From Oscillospiraceae bacterium (GTDB lineage: Bacteria > Bacillota > Clostridia > Oscillospirales > Oscillospiraceae), in assembly GCA_020025655.1 (NCBI GenBank), contig JAHHRR010000028.1, positions 1 to 22,705 of the forward strand: a stretch of 22,705 nt of DNA. Reading direction: 5' to 3'. Each line of letters begins with the position of its first letter. Positions within the stretch are counted from its first letter, which is position 1. The notes under the pieces were generated by a model. That model searched no databases and had not been told where the DNA came from. It saw only the letters and a list, made by a program, of their open reading frames with translations. The position numbers were made by a program, and so were the translations under genes. Shown here in pieces: positions 15,479-21,980 of the stretch.

Positions 15479-15501
15479 CGCTCAGGGCAAAGCACTGAGC
15501 G
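15479..15501 (-). other. Stem-loop in the PFOR leader
   Basis: CGCTCAG (15479-15485) and CTGAGCG (15495-15501) pair exactly around 9 nt, near the 5' end of the PFOR transcript. There is no following T-tract. It could stabilise the abundant mRNA or be a protein site; neither is shown. Confidence 0.4.
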
Positions 15502-15523
15502 CACAACGTATTGGAATATGGTA

Positions 15524-15552
15524 ATATTAACATTAAAATGATAAATTGTAAA
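15524..15552 (-). promoter_or_regulatory. Promoter of the PFOR gene
   Basis: Minus-strand TTTACA (15547-15552), 17 nt, TAATAT (15524-15529). Each hexamer is close to consensus with ideal spacing. Confidence 0.75.
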
Positions 15553-15686
15553 CACTTATGTCGCAAAATTTTCGAGCGAAGTCGTAAAAAAACACAAGCA
15601 AAATGAGCTGTTTTTGCGAAAAAATTGTGATTGATAGACAGAAAACTATACATAAACAGGGAAATGCCTAAGTTATGCTTGTGCTT

Positions 15687-15715
15687 TTGATATAGATGTA
15701 TTATAATCGTATAAT
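15687..15715 (+). promoter_or_regulatory. Promoter of the Asp23/Gls24-FakA operon
   Basis: TTGATA (15687-15692), 17 nt, TATAAT (15710-15715). A second overlapping pair, TTGTGC and the TATAAT at 15701-15707, is also spaced by 17 nt, so two start sites about 9 nt apart are possible. Confidence 0.75.
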
Positions 15716-15779
15716 CGGTTTTGCGCCTTGGCGCAGACTGGTAAATTATTTGAAAGCAATAGGAAGGAGCTCGTCAGCT

Positions 15780-16130
15780 ATGGTGAACATAATAAATGAT
15801 AATGGCAGAATAAGCATCACCAATGAGGTTTTCACAAATCTTGCTGGAGACGCGGCAACAAGCTGCTTCGGCGTTAAAGGCATGGCAGGCCGCAGCCGCG
15901 AAGGCGGTCCTTTACAGCTTCTGCGCAGAGAGTCAATGTCCAAGGGCGTAGAGGTACATTATAATGAAGACGGCAGCGTATCCCTGGAGCTTCATATTGG
16001 TGTTGATCACGGTGTGAATATCAGCGCTGTTTCCAGAAGCATTATGAAGGAAGTCAGCTATAAGCTGTCCAAGTCCACCGGCGTTACGGTGAAAAGTGTT
16101 GACGTATATATAGATACAATTATGGGATGA
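15780..16130 (+). CDS. Asp23/Gls24 family envelope-stress protein (YloU-like)
   Basis: The start at ATG 15780 is chosen because AAGGAG lies 10 nt upstream and the product MVNIINDNGRISITNEVF then aligns with the family start; the upstream extension to 15696 would overlap the promoter. The 116-residue protein is an Asp23/Gls24 (DUF322) member: GRISITNEVFTNLAGDAA, then the basic GMAGRSREGG, and the C-terminal LELHIGVDHGVNISAVSRSI and VTVKSVDVYID strands. Family members are small cytoplasmic or membrane-associated proteins tied to cell-envelope stress; molecular action is unclear. It lies 29 nt before the FakA gene, the conserved yloU-yloV pairing of Firmicutes, which supports the call. Confidence 0.9.
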   Translation: MVNIINDNGRISITNEVFTNLAGDAATSCFGVKGMAGRSREGGPLQLLRRESMSKGVEVHYNEDGSVSLELHIGVDHGVNISAVSRSIMKEVSYKLSKSTGVTVKSVDVYIDTIMG

Positions 16131-16159
16131 GAGACAGCTTGTCCCCGGAGGTGCTTTAA

Positions 16160-17827
16160 TTGAGAGATTTTATTGATGCCGCAGCGTTTAAGGACATGGT
16201 TCTGTGCGCAGATGCGGCGCTTCACGCAAATATACAGATGGTGAACGAACTGAACGTATTCCCTGTTCCTGACGGCGATACCGGCACAAACATGGGCCTT
16301 ACGCTCAACAATGCAGCAACCGAGCTGAGAAAGAGAAGCTTTGACTCTATCGGCGATGCCGCAGGCTGTGTATCGTCTGCACTGCTCCGCGGCGCCAGAG
16401 GTAACTCCGGCGTTATTCTGTCTCTGCTTTTCAGAGGCATTGCCAAGAAGCTCAAGGGCATGGAGAATGCAAACACCGCCGATTTTTCCGCTGCTATGGC
16501 AGCCGGCGTAGATGCAGCATACAAAGCTGTTATGAAGCCCGCAGAGGGTACTATTCTTACCGTTTCCAGACTTGCATCTGAGGCAGCCGTTGAGGCAGCC
16601 GCAGCAGGTGCCAGCATGGAAAATGTTCTCAACTGTGCAATATCTTCCGGTGAAGAGGCACTTGAGGATACTGTTAATCTTAACCCCGTACTTAAAAAGG
16701 CCGGTGTTGTAGATGCAGGCGGTAAAGGATACATTATTATATTAAAGGCTATGCTGGCATCCTTTAAGGGTGAAATCGAAGCCCCTACCGAGGCTCCCTC
16801 CGACAAGGATGTGGAAGAGGCCAAGGCCGGTGCAGACTTTACCGACTTTAATACCGAGGATATCCGCTTCTCCTACTGCACAGAGTTTATCGTTGAGAGA
16901 GAAAACACCAAGGATCCTGCTCTGCTGAGAGCCTTCCTTGAAAATCTGGGCGACTGCGTTGTGGTTGTTGACGATGATGAAATCATCAAGGTTCACGTTC
17001 ACACCAATGACCCCGGTAAAGCTCTTTCCGAGGCTGTTACCTATGGTCACTTTGTGACCGTTAAGGTTGAAAATATGAAGCTGCAGCATTCTGCAATCAC
17101 TAATGCAGCTCCTGCAAACGATGCTCCCACTCCCAAAGAGGAAGAGAAGGAAGTAATTGCTGAGCCTGAAAAGGAATTCGGCATTGTAACTGTCTGCGCA
17201 GGCAGCGGTATGGAAGCTCTGTTTGTGGAACTGGGCGCTGACAGAGTTGTCACCGGCGGCCAGACCATGAACCCCTCCACCGATGATATTCTGAAGGAAA
17301 TCAACAGAACTCCCGCATCTACCGTTCTTGTTTTCCCCAACAATAAAAATATTATCATGGCAGCTGAACAGTGCATTCCTCTCACCGAGAAGAAGGTAAT
17401 TGTTATGCCTACAAAGACCGTTCCTCAGGGCGTTACCGCACTGCTGAACTTCAACCCCGATGAGGGCGAAGAGGTCATGGTTGAAACCATGAAAGAGGCA
17501 ATGGAAAATGTCCACACCGCTATGGTTACCTATGCAGCAAGAGACTCCGACTTTGACGGACATAATATTCACGCCGGCGAATTCCTCGCACTGCTTGACG
17601 GTAAGCTTCTGGGAAGCTATACCAATATAAAGACCCTGTTCAAAGAACTGAGCTGGGCATTTGACGAGTTCAAGCCTGAATTTATCACCGTTTACTACGG
17701 CGAGAATGTTACCGAGGCCGAAGCAAACGATAATGCAACTACCATTACCGGCTGCTTCCCCGATGCTGAGGTCAGCGTTGTCTGCGGTAATCAGCCTGTA
17801 TACTACTACATGATTTCTGTCGAGTGA
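16160..17827 (+). CDS. fakA: Fatty-acid kinase catalytic subunit FakA (DAK2 domain, YloV-like)
   Basis: Translation appears to begin at TTG: the codon lies 7 nt after GGAGGTG, no in-frame ATG occurs before residue 13, and the product from it aligns with the family start. The 555-residue protein has an N-terminal DhaL/DAK2 kinase domain (about 1-200) with NELNVFPVPDGDTGTNMG, where Asp38 and Asp40 should bind Mg-ATP, and LRGARGNSGVILS. The middle and C-terminal parts (ADRVVTGGQTMNPSTDDIL, VFPNNKNIIMAAEQ, MPTKTVPQGVTALLNF) match FakA/YloV. In characterised species FakA phosphorylates fatty acids presented by FakB (DegV) proteins for phospholipid synthesis. No fakB is in the window. It ends at a terminator. 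Confidence 0.94.
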   Translation: MRDFIDAAAFKDMVLCADAALHANIQMVNELNVFPVPDGDTGTNMGLTLNNAATELRKRSFDSIGDAAGCVSSALLRGARGNSGVILSLLFRGIAKKLKGMENANTADFSAAMAAGVDAAYKAVMKPAEGTILTVSRLASEAAVEAAAAGASMENVLNCAISSGEEALEDTVNLNPVLKKAGVVDAGGKGYIIILKAMLASFKGEIEAPTEAPSDKDVEEAKAGADFTDFNTEDIRFSYCTEFIVERENTKDPALLRAFLENLGDCVVVVDDDEIIKVHVHTNDPGKALSEAVTYGHFVTVKVENMKLQHSAITNAAPANDAPTPKEEEKEVIAEPEKEFGIVTVCAGSGMEALFVELGADRVVTGGQTMNPSTDDILKEINRTPASTVLVFPNNKNIIMAAEQCIPLTEKKVIVMPTKTVPQGVTALLNFNPDEGEEVMVETMKEAMENVHTAMVTYAARDSDFDGHNIHAGEFLALLDGKLLGSYTNIKTLFKELSWAFDEFKPEFITVYYGENVTEAEANDNATTITGCFPDAEVSVVCGNQPVYYYMISVE

Positions 17828-17835
17828 CTTTTAAT

Positions 17836-17864
17836 AAAGCCCGCCTGATAGGTGGGCTTTTATT
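17836..17864 (+). terminator. Intrinsic terminator of the Asp23/Gls24-FakA operon
   Basis: An 11-bp stem with one G-T pair (17836-17846 with 17850-17860) and a GAT loop leads into TTTTATTT, 8 nt after the stop. Confidence 0.88.
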
Positions 17865-17935
17865 TAATTGCCGGAGTTAGCCTAGTCTAATTCAAAATTC
17901 ATTTAGCGCAGTAACTGCATTTTAAGGAGAAATAT

Positions 17936-18688
17936 ATGACATCAAACAGAAATAATGAAATGCACATAGCGGAGATAGTTGCCGGTGTGCTGCTTATAAT
18001 GAGGATGCTTTTTTCACCGGACTGGCTGGGCATTATGAACCTGCTTACTCTGGGCACTGGTATTGCTCTTCTGTACGGCAGGGTAGAGGGACGTGTGTTC
18101 CCGACTCTGCTGGCAGGCTCGCTTATACTCATTGTAATTGATGTATTTATGGGGCTTTTTGCGGAATTTATGAAAGGCAGCGACGCAGTGCTACTGATTA
18201 TAAGAACGCTTATGTTCCTTGCTTTCCTTGTGGCATTCATTGTCCGCTATTTAAGGGAGAGAATGTCCGAAAAGCTGCTTATCAGGATTGCACTGGCCTG
18301 CACGGCCACAGACGTGCTTCTGTCTATTGCAGGCGGCTGCCTTGATATGATGACTCTGGGGCAGACTGCTCTGGTGACAGGTCTTGTGGTGCTGAGCCAC
18401 ATTAAGGATCCGTCCGAGTCTGACATGGGAAGCCTTCTTATTAAAACCGGAAGTATTCTGGCTGTGTTCTGCCTGATAACTGCAATATGGGGCATTGCCG
18501 TGGGAACCGGAGCCAAGGCTGAGCTCAGCTCCTATTATAAGCTTTTCCTTGAATCTACCGGAGCAACCAGAGGTTACGACCTGTACTATATAGGGCCGAA
18601 TGTAAACTGGAATATCTACGGAGGCATTCTCGGCGCCGGTATCGGACTTTATATGCTTCTGTTTGGAAGGAAATTTAAAAACGCATAA
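17936..18688 (+). CDS. Polytopic membrane protein of unknown function
   Basis: I do not recognise a family. The 250-residue protein has about seven or eight hydrophobic segments: ~11-25, 31-48, 54-78, 84-105, 113-134, 143-152, 165-190 and 226-243, with short charged loops such as RYLRERMSEK and HIKDPSESD. A longer polar loop of ~35 residues (GTGAKAELSSYYKLFLESTG...) precedes the last helix, which has the glycine pattern GGILGAGIGLYMLLFG. No enzyme or transporter signature is obvious. The ATG follows AAGGAG by 6 nt. The upstream terminator separates it from FakA; I see no clear promoter in the ~75 nt between, so expression may depend on readthrough. A terminator follows. Confidence 0.85.
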   Translation: MTSNRNNEMHIAEIVAGVLLIMRMLFSPDWLGIMNLLTLGTGIALLYGRVEGRVFPTLLAGSLILIVIDVFMGLFAEFMKGSDAVLLIIRTLMFLAFLVAFIVRYLRERMSEKLLIRIALACTATDVLLSIAGGCLDMMTLGQTALVTGLVVLSHIKDPSESDMGSLLIKTGSILAVFCLITAIWGIAVGTGAKAELSSYYKLFLESTGATRGYDLYYIGPNVNWNIYGGILGAGIGLYMLLFGRKFKNA

Positions 18689-18733
18689 AAATCCGCTATG
18701 ACCGGACAGACGGCCATAAAACGGTATGAACCG

Positions 18734-18765
18734 GAAAACGGAGTGACCTTGGTCACTCCGTTTTC
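18734..18765. terminator. Bidirectional terminator between the membrane-protein gene and the DUF896 gene
   Basis: A 32-bp perfect palindrome (arms 18734-18748 and 18751-18765, GAAAACGGAGTGACC type). T-rich ends occur on both strands inside the stem, though the runs beyond it are short. It is the only strong hairpin between two converging genes. Confidence 0.75.
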
Positions 18766-18814
18766 TCACTTTTAGTATAGCTGCTTTATGCCCGCCGGGC
18801 TTTTCAGCGGGGAA

Positions 18815-19024
18815 TTATTTCTTTTCCTTTTTGGGAAGCTTGTGGCGCTTTCCGTCCGGAGTCTGGATTACAACGCTGTCCAGAACAGCTCTGGTGTTGG
18901 CACGGAACTCTTCAATATACTGCTTGCGCAGGGCTGCACGCTCCTCAAACTCTTCTGCTGTAAGCTCACGTTCTTTAGCTATGTGGGCCAGCTCGTTTAT
19001 TCTGGCAATCTGTTCTTTTTCCAT
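18815..19024 (-). CDS. DUF896 (YnzC-like) small protein
   Basis: The 69-residue product matches DUF896: MEKEQIARINELAHIAKERELTAEE, then ALRKQYIEEFRANTRAVLDSV, and a basic tail KRHKLPKKEKK. Family members form a short helical hairpin and are cytoplasmic; one Bacillus member lies in an SOS-linked operon, but the function is not settled. The gene starts 9 nt after the YfbR-like gene's stop with an AGGAG site that overlaps that junction, so it is the second gene of a two-gene operon. No SOS box was noticed at the operon promoter. Length is typical or slightly short. Confidence 0.9.
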   Translation of the reverse strand: MEKEQIARINELAHIAKERELTAEEFEERAALRKQYIEEFRANTRAVLDSVVIQTPDGKRHKLPKKEKK

Positions 19025-19033
19025 AAATTCTCC

Positions 19034-19621
19034 TTATTCAATAGTACCCAGCTCATCGAGACTCAGCTCAAAGGCGGGTATAAAATGCTCAATGAAGTAT
19101 TTAAGCTCAGGCATTGGACTTGCATCCAGCTGAGCACGTATCTGCTTTTCAGCGGATAAAAATTCGTTGCTTCCTGCTTTGCGCTCCTCTATGCATTTTA
19201 TATAGGCGGAGAGCTTGTCTGCGGCCTTTACAATGTCGTGAAGCTCTGCGGCACTTTCACCGTTCAAAACATCCTTGAATGAAGCCTTCAGTTCTTCGGG
19301 CAGAGTGGCAAGCAGCTTTTCACAGGCCAGATCCTCCACCTGACGGTAGGCACCTAAAATCTCTTCACTGTGATATTTGATGGGTGTGGGCAGGTCACCG
19401 GTTAATATCTCCGAGCAGTCGTGATAAAGGGCGACGGAAGCACATCTATCGGGATTGCAGGGAATATTAAAAACATCCCGCCGGATAATGCCGAGAGCGT
19501 GGGCTATAACGGCAGCCATATGGCTGTGCTCCTGAATGTTTTCAGGCATGGAATTGCGCATAAGACTCCAGCGGTTAATATATCGCATACGGGAAATATA
19601 AGCAAAAAAATTATCTGACAT
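19034..19621 (-). CDS. yfbR: HD-domain 5'-deoxynucleotidase (YfbR-like)
   Basis: The start at ATG 19621 is preferred over an in-frame one at 19666 because GGAG lies 7 nt before it and MSDNFFAYISRMRYINRWSLM fits the family start. The 195-residue protein has the HD-domain metal and catalytic set seen in E. coli YfbR: His32 in EHSHMAA, His67-Asp68 and Glu71 in LYHDCSE, and Asp135 in KAADKL; the loop TGDLPTPIKY is characteristic. YfbR removes phosphate from deoxynucleoside 5'-monophosphates and helps balance nucleotide pools. It leads a two-gene operon with a DUF896 protein and is divergent from typA. A good promoter lies upstream. Confidence 0.93.
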   Translation of the reverse strand: MSDNFFAYISRMRYINRWSLMRNSMPENIQEHSHMAAVIAHALGIIRRDVFNIPCNPDRCASVALYHDCSEILTGDLPTPIKYHSEEILGAYRQVEDLACEKLLATLPEELKASFKDVLNGESAAELHDIVKAADKLSAYIKCIEERKAGSNEFLSAEKQIRAQLDASPMPELKYFIEHFIPAFELSLDELGTIE

Positions 19622-19656
19622 TGGAAATCTCCGTGAATAATTATTAGTTTTAACTG

Positions 19657-19685
19657 ATTTTAACACGAGCTATGCCGGTTTTCAA
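19657..19685 (-). promoter_or_regulatory. Promoter of the YfbR-like/DUF896 operon
   Basis: Minus-strand TTGAAA (19680-19685), 17 nt, TAAAAT (19657-19662), about 35 nt before the chosen ATG. This promoter overlaps the alternative upstream start at 19666, arguing against that start. Confidence 0.72.
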
Positions 19686-19815
19686 TCAAAGCATTTGAAA
19701 ATCGGAAAAATTACAATTTCTGCTAATATTTTTGATTTTTGCTCAAAGGGAGAGAAATGCACCAAAAATGCCGTGTAAATCGTTGATAAATCAGGTTTTT
19801 AGAGCAAAATATCCC

Positions 19816-19844
19816 TTGCAATTTAAAGTGATTGGTGATAAAAT
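19816..19844 (+). promoter_or_regulatory. Promoter of typA
   Basis: TTGCAA (19816-19821), 17 nt, TAAAAT (19839-19844). A second possible -10, TATAAT at 19857-19862, has only a TTGGTG at 19-nt spacing. The hexamers and spacing are the same as those at the last gene of the window. Confidence 0.6.
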
Positions 19845-19906
19845 TCTATTTTGTGCTATAATAAAAAAGTCTATGAAACTTAATGATTGGGAGCCAAAGA
19901 AATTAT

Positions 19907-21727
19907 ATGGATAAACTGAGAAATGTTGCAATAATTGCCCACGTTGACCATGGTAAGACTACTCTGGTCGATGAGATGCTCAAACAGTCCGGCGTATATC
20001 GTGAAAACCAGGAAGTGGTTGACCGAGTTATGGACTCCGGCGATCTGGAGCGTGAACGCGGCATTACCATCATGGCTAAAAACACCGCAGTATGGTACGG
20101 TGACACCAAAATCAATATAGTAGATACTCCGGGCCACGCCGACTTCGGCGGCGAGGTTGAGCGTGTTCTTAAAATGGTCAACGGCGTTATCCTTCTGGTT
20201 GACGCTGCCGAGGGCGCAATGCCCCAGACCCGTTTCGTTCTCAGCCGTGCACTTGAGATGGGCCACAGAGTTATCGTTGTTGTAAATAAAATAGATAAGC
20301 CCGACCAGAGAATCCACGAGGTCGTGGATGAGGTTCTGGAGCTCCTTATGGATCTGGATGCTACTGATGAGCAGCTGGATTCCCCCATGCTTTTCTGCTC
20401 CGGCAGAAACGGCACTGCAAGCTACTCTCCCGAGGTTCAGGGTACTGACCTCAAGCCTCTGTTTGAAACTATTCTGGAATACATTCCTGCACCTCAGGGT
20501 GACGAGCAGGCTCCTTTCCAGATGCTGGTTTCCAGCCTTGACTATAACGAATATGTGGGACGTATCGCAGTCGGAAGAATCGAGCGTGGTACCATTAAGC
20601 AGAATCAGGAAATCGAAGTCTGCAACTACCACGATAACGAAGGCCCCAATGTTAAGGCAAAAGCTGTCTCCCTCTATCAGTTCGAGGGCCTCAATAAGGT
20701 TCCCGTTACCGAGGCAAGCGCAGGTAACATTATCGCAATGAGCGGTCTGGGTGAAATTAACATCGGTGATACCGTCTGCGCAAGAGGCTTTGCAGAGCCT
20801 ATTCCTTTTGTTAAGATAGGCGCTCCTACTCTGGAGATGACCTTCTCTGTTAATGACAGCCCCTATGCCGGCCGTGAGGGTAAGTTCGTTACCTCCCGCC
20901 AGATAAAGGATAGACTTATCAAGGAAACCCTTAAAGATGTTTCCCTGAGAGTTACCGAAATTCCCGACAGCACCGACGGCTTCAATGTAGCCGGCCGCGG
21001 CGAAATGAGCCTCTCCATCCTGATGGAGACTATGCGCCGTGAGGGTTATGAGTTCCAGGTATCTCCTCCCCGTGTGCTTTACAAGGAAATCGACGGCAAA
21101 AAGTGCGAGCCTATTGAGAGAGTCGTTGTTGACGTGCCCCAGGATTACATGGGCGCCGTTATGGAAAAGCTCGGCCAGAGAAAGGGCGAGTTCGTTGAGA
21201 TGACTCCTGTTGGAAACCGTATGAAGCTTGAGTTCCTGGTTCCTTCCAGAGGACTTTTCGGTTACAGAAACGAATTTATGACTGATACCAAGGGCGAGGG
21301 TATTCTGGCCTCCGTCTTTGAAAGATATGAGCCTTACAAGGGCGATATCGTAAGAAGAAGCACCGGTTCCCTTATCGCTTTTGAGACCGGCGAGGCCTGT
21401 GCCTACGGTATATGGAACGCTCAGGACAGAGGCGCAATGTTCATAAGCCCCGGTACAAAGGTTTATGCCGGCATGATCGTCGGTGTCTGCCCCAAGAGCG
21501 AAGATGTTCCTGTAAACGTCTGCCGTACAAAGCACCTTACCAATACCCGTGCTTCCGGTTCCGATGAGGCTCTGCGCCTTATTCCTCCTAAACAGCTCAG
21601 CCTTGAGCAGTGCCTCGAGTTCCTCGCAGATGACGAGCTTCTTGAGGTAACACCCCAGAACCTCCGCCTCCGCAAGAGTATTCTCGACCACGGTCAGCGT
21701 ATGAAGGCCGTTATGAGAAACAGATAA
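19907..21727 (+). CDS. typA: Translational GTPase TypA/BipA
   Basis: I start at ATG 19907 because BipA proteins begin just before RNVAIIAHVDHGKTTL; an upstream in-frame ATG (19883) has no ribosome site, though the GGGAG for 19907 is 13 nt away, which is long. The 606-residue protein has all GTPase motifs: AHVDHGKT (11-18), RGITI (51-55), DTPGHADFGGE (73-83) and NKID (127-130). Domains II-V follow, with the BipA-type C-terminus RKSILDHGQRMKAVMRN. TypA binds the 70S ribosome and helps 50S assembly and stress or cold adaptation in studied bacteria. It is probably monocistronic; the following hairpin is AT-rich. Length matches the family. Confidence 0.96.
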   Translation: MDKLRNVAIIAHVDHGKTTLVDEMLKQSGVYRENQEVVDRVMDSGDLERERGITIMAKNTAVWYGDTKINIVDTPGHADFGGEVERVLKMVNGVILLVDAAEGAMPQTRFVLSRALEMGHRVIVVVNKIDKPDQRIHEVVDEVLELLMDLDATDEQLDSPMLFCSGRNGTASYSPEVQGTDLKPLFETILEYIPAPQGDEQAPFQMLVSSLDYNEYVGRIAVGRIERGTIKQNQEIEVCNYHDNEGPNVKAKAVSLYQFEGLNKVPVTEASAGNIIAMSGLGEINIGDTVCARGFAEPIPFVKIGAPTLEMTFSVNDSPYAGREGKFVTSRQIKDRLIKETLKDVSLRVTEIPDSTDGFNVAGRGEMSLSILMETMRREGYEFQVSPPRVLYKEIDGKKCEPIERVVVDVPQDYMGAVMEKLGQRKGEFVEMTPVGNRMKLEFLVPSRGLFGYRNEFMTDTKGEGILASVFERYEPYKGDIVRRSTGSLIAFETGEACAYGIWNAQDRGAMFISPGTKVYAGMIVGVCPKSEDVPVNVCRTKHLTNTRASGSDEALRLIPPKQLSLEQCLEFLADDELLEVTPQNLRLRKSILDHGQRMKAVMRNR

Positions 21728-21728
21728 T

Positions 21729-21762
21729 TTTATACAAACTTTATCTATAAAGACCGTATAAA
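21729..21762 (+). terminator. Possible weak terminator after typA
   Basis: Nested AT-rich arms TTTATAC/GTATAAA (21729-21735 with 21756-21762) and CTTTAT/ATAAAG (21739-21744 with 21747-21752) lie right after the stop. The stem is weak and the T-run poor, so termination may be partial. Confidence 0.35.
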
Positions 21763-21798
21763 GATTTCTGCAATTATGTACCCATCTGCTTCGTTAAA

Positions 21799-21954
21799 GT
21801 GCACAATTTTAGTGTGTATATATGCACGCTGATTGCGAGTATCTACAAAAAGAAGTGCACGGATTACAATGAAATTGCAAACTTTAGACTTATATCTTAA
21901 AATAGAAGAACGGTCATCGGATTATAAAAATGTTACGGTATAAAATCTGTGCAC
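21799..21954. repeat. Recurring GTGCAC palindromes upstream of the lipoprotein gene
   Basis: GTGCAC occurs at 21799-21804, 21855-21860 and 21949-21954, plus ATGCAC at 21822-21827, in a 160-nt stretch that includes the promoter. Two copies are upstream of the -35 and one is in the leader. They may be half of a regulatory site; no regulator is identified. Confidence 0.3.
21875..21903 (+). promoter_or_regulatory. Promoter of the solute-binding lipoprotein gene
   Basis: TTGCAA (21875-21880), 17 nt, TAAAAT (21898-21903). The leader to the ATG is about 70 nt. Confidence 0.65.
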
Positions 21955-21959
21955 CGTAA
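21933..21959 (+). promoter_or_regulatory. Leader hairpin just before the lipoprotein ribosome binding site
   Basis: TTACGGT (21933-21939) and ACCGTAA (21953-21959) pair exactly around a 13-nt loop containing one GTGCAC. It ends 8 nt before AGGAGG, so it could influence translation or mRNA decay. Confidence 0.4.
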
Positions 21960-21980
21960 AAAATAAAAGGAGGAAAAACA

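Larger units (their letters stand above)
15420..15779. other. Divergent intergenic region between PFOR and the Asp23/Gls24 gene
   Basis: About 360 nt without a gene I can support. It holds the PFOR promoter and its ~95-nt leader with a stem-loop at 15479-15501, the plus-strand promoter near 15700, and an AT-rich stretch between them (15553-15680) with several T/A runs. Both flanking open frames extend into it but lack family-like residues and ribosome binding sites there. I saw no clear redox-regulator (Rex) palindrome. Confidence 0.6.

Noticed and set aside
11919..15524. A 1201-codon open frame on the plus strand opposite the PFOR gene.
   Set aside because: It is a mirror of the PFOR gene's strong codon bias, which avoids stops on the opposite strand; its translation has no recognisable domain.
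15524..15537. Rex-like redox operator near the PFOR -10 box (TGTTAATATTACCA on the minus strand).
   Set aside because: The half-sites are too close and the second deviates from the TTGTTAA-n4-TTAACAA pattern.
15420..15653. N-terminal extension of the PFOR frame by 78 residues.
   Set aside because: The extension is hydrophobic and cysteine-rich without family similarity, covers the promoter, and the ribosome site is just before the chosen start.
18790..18811. Short GC-rich inverted repeat GCCCG-C-CGGGC followed by TTTT.
   Set aside because: The loop would be a single base and the alternative pairing is weak; the nearby 32-bp palindrome is a better terminator for both genes.
19880..21691. A 603-codon open frame opposite typA.
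   Set aside because: Shadow of the typA reading frame; no domain or ribosome site.
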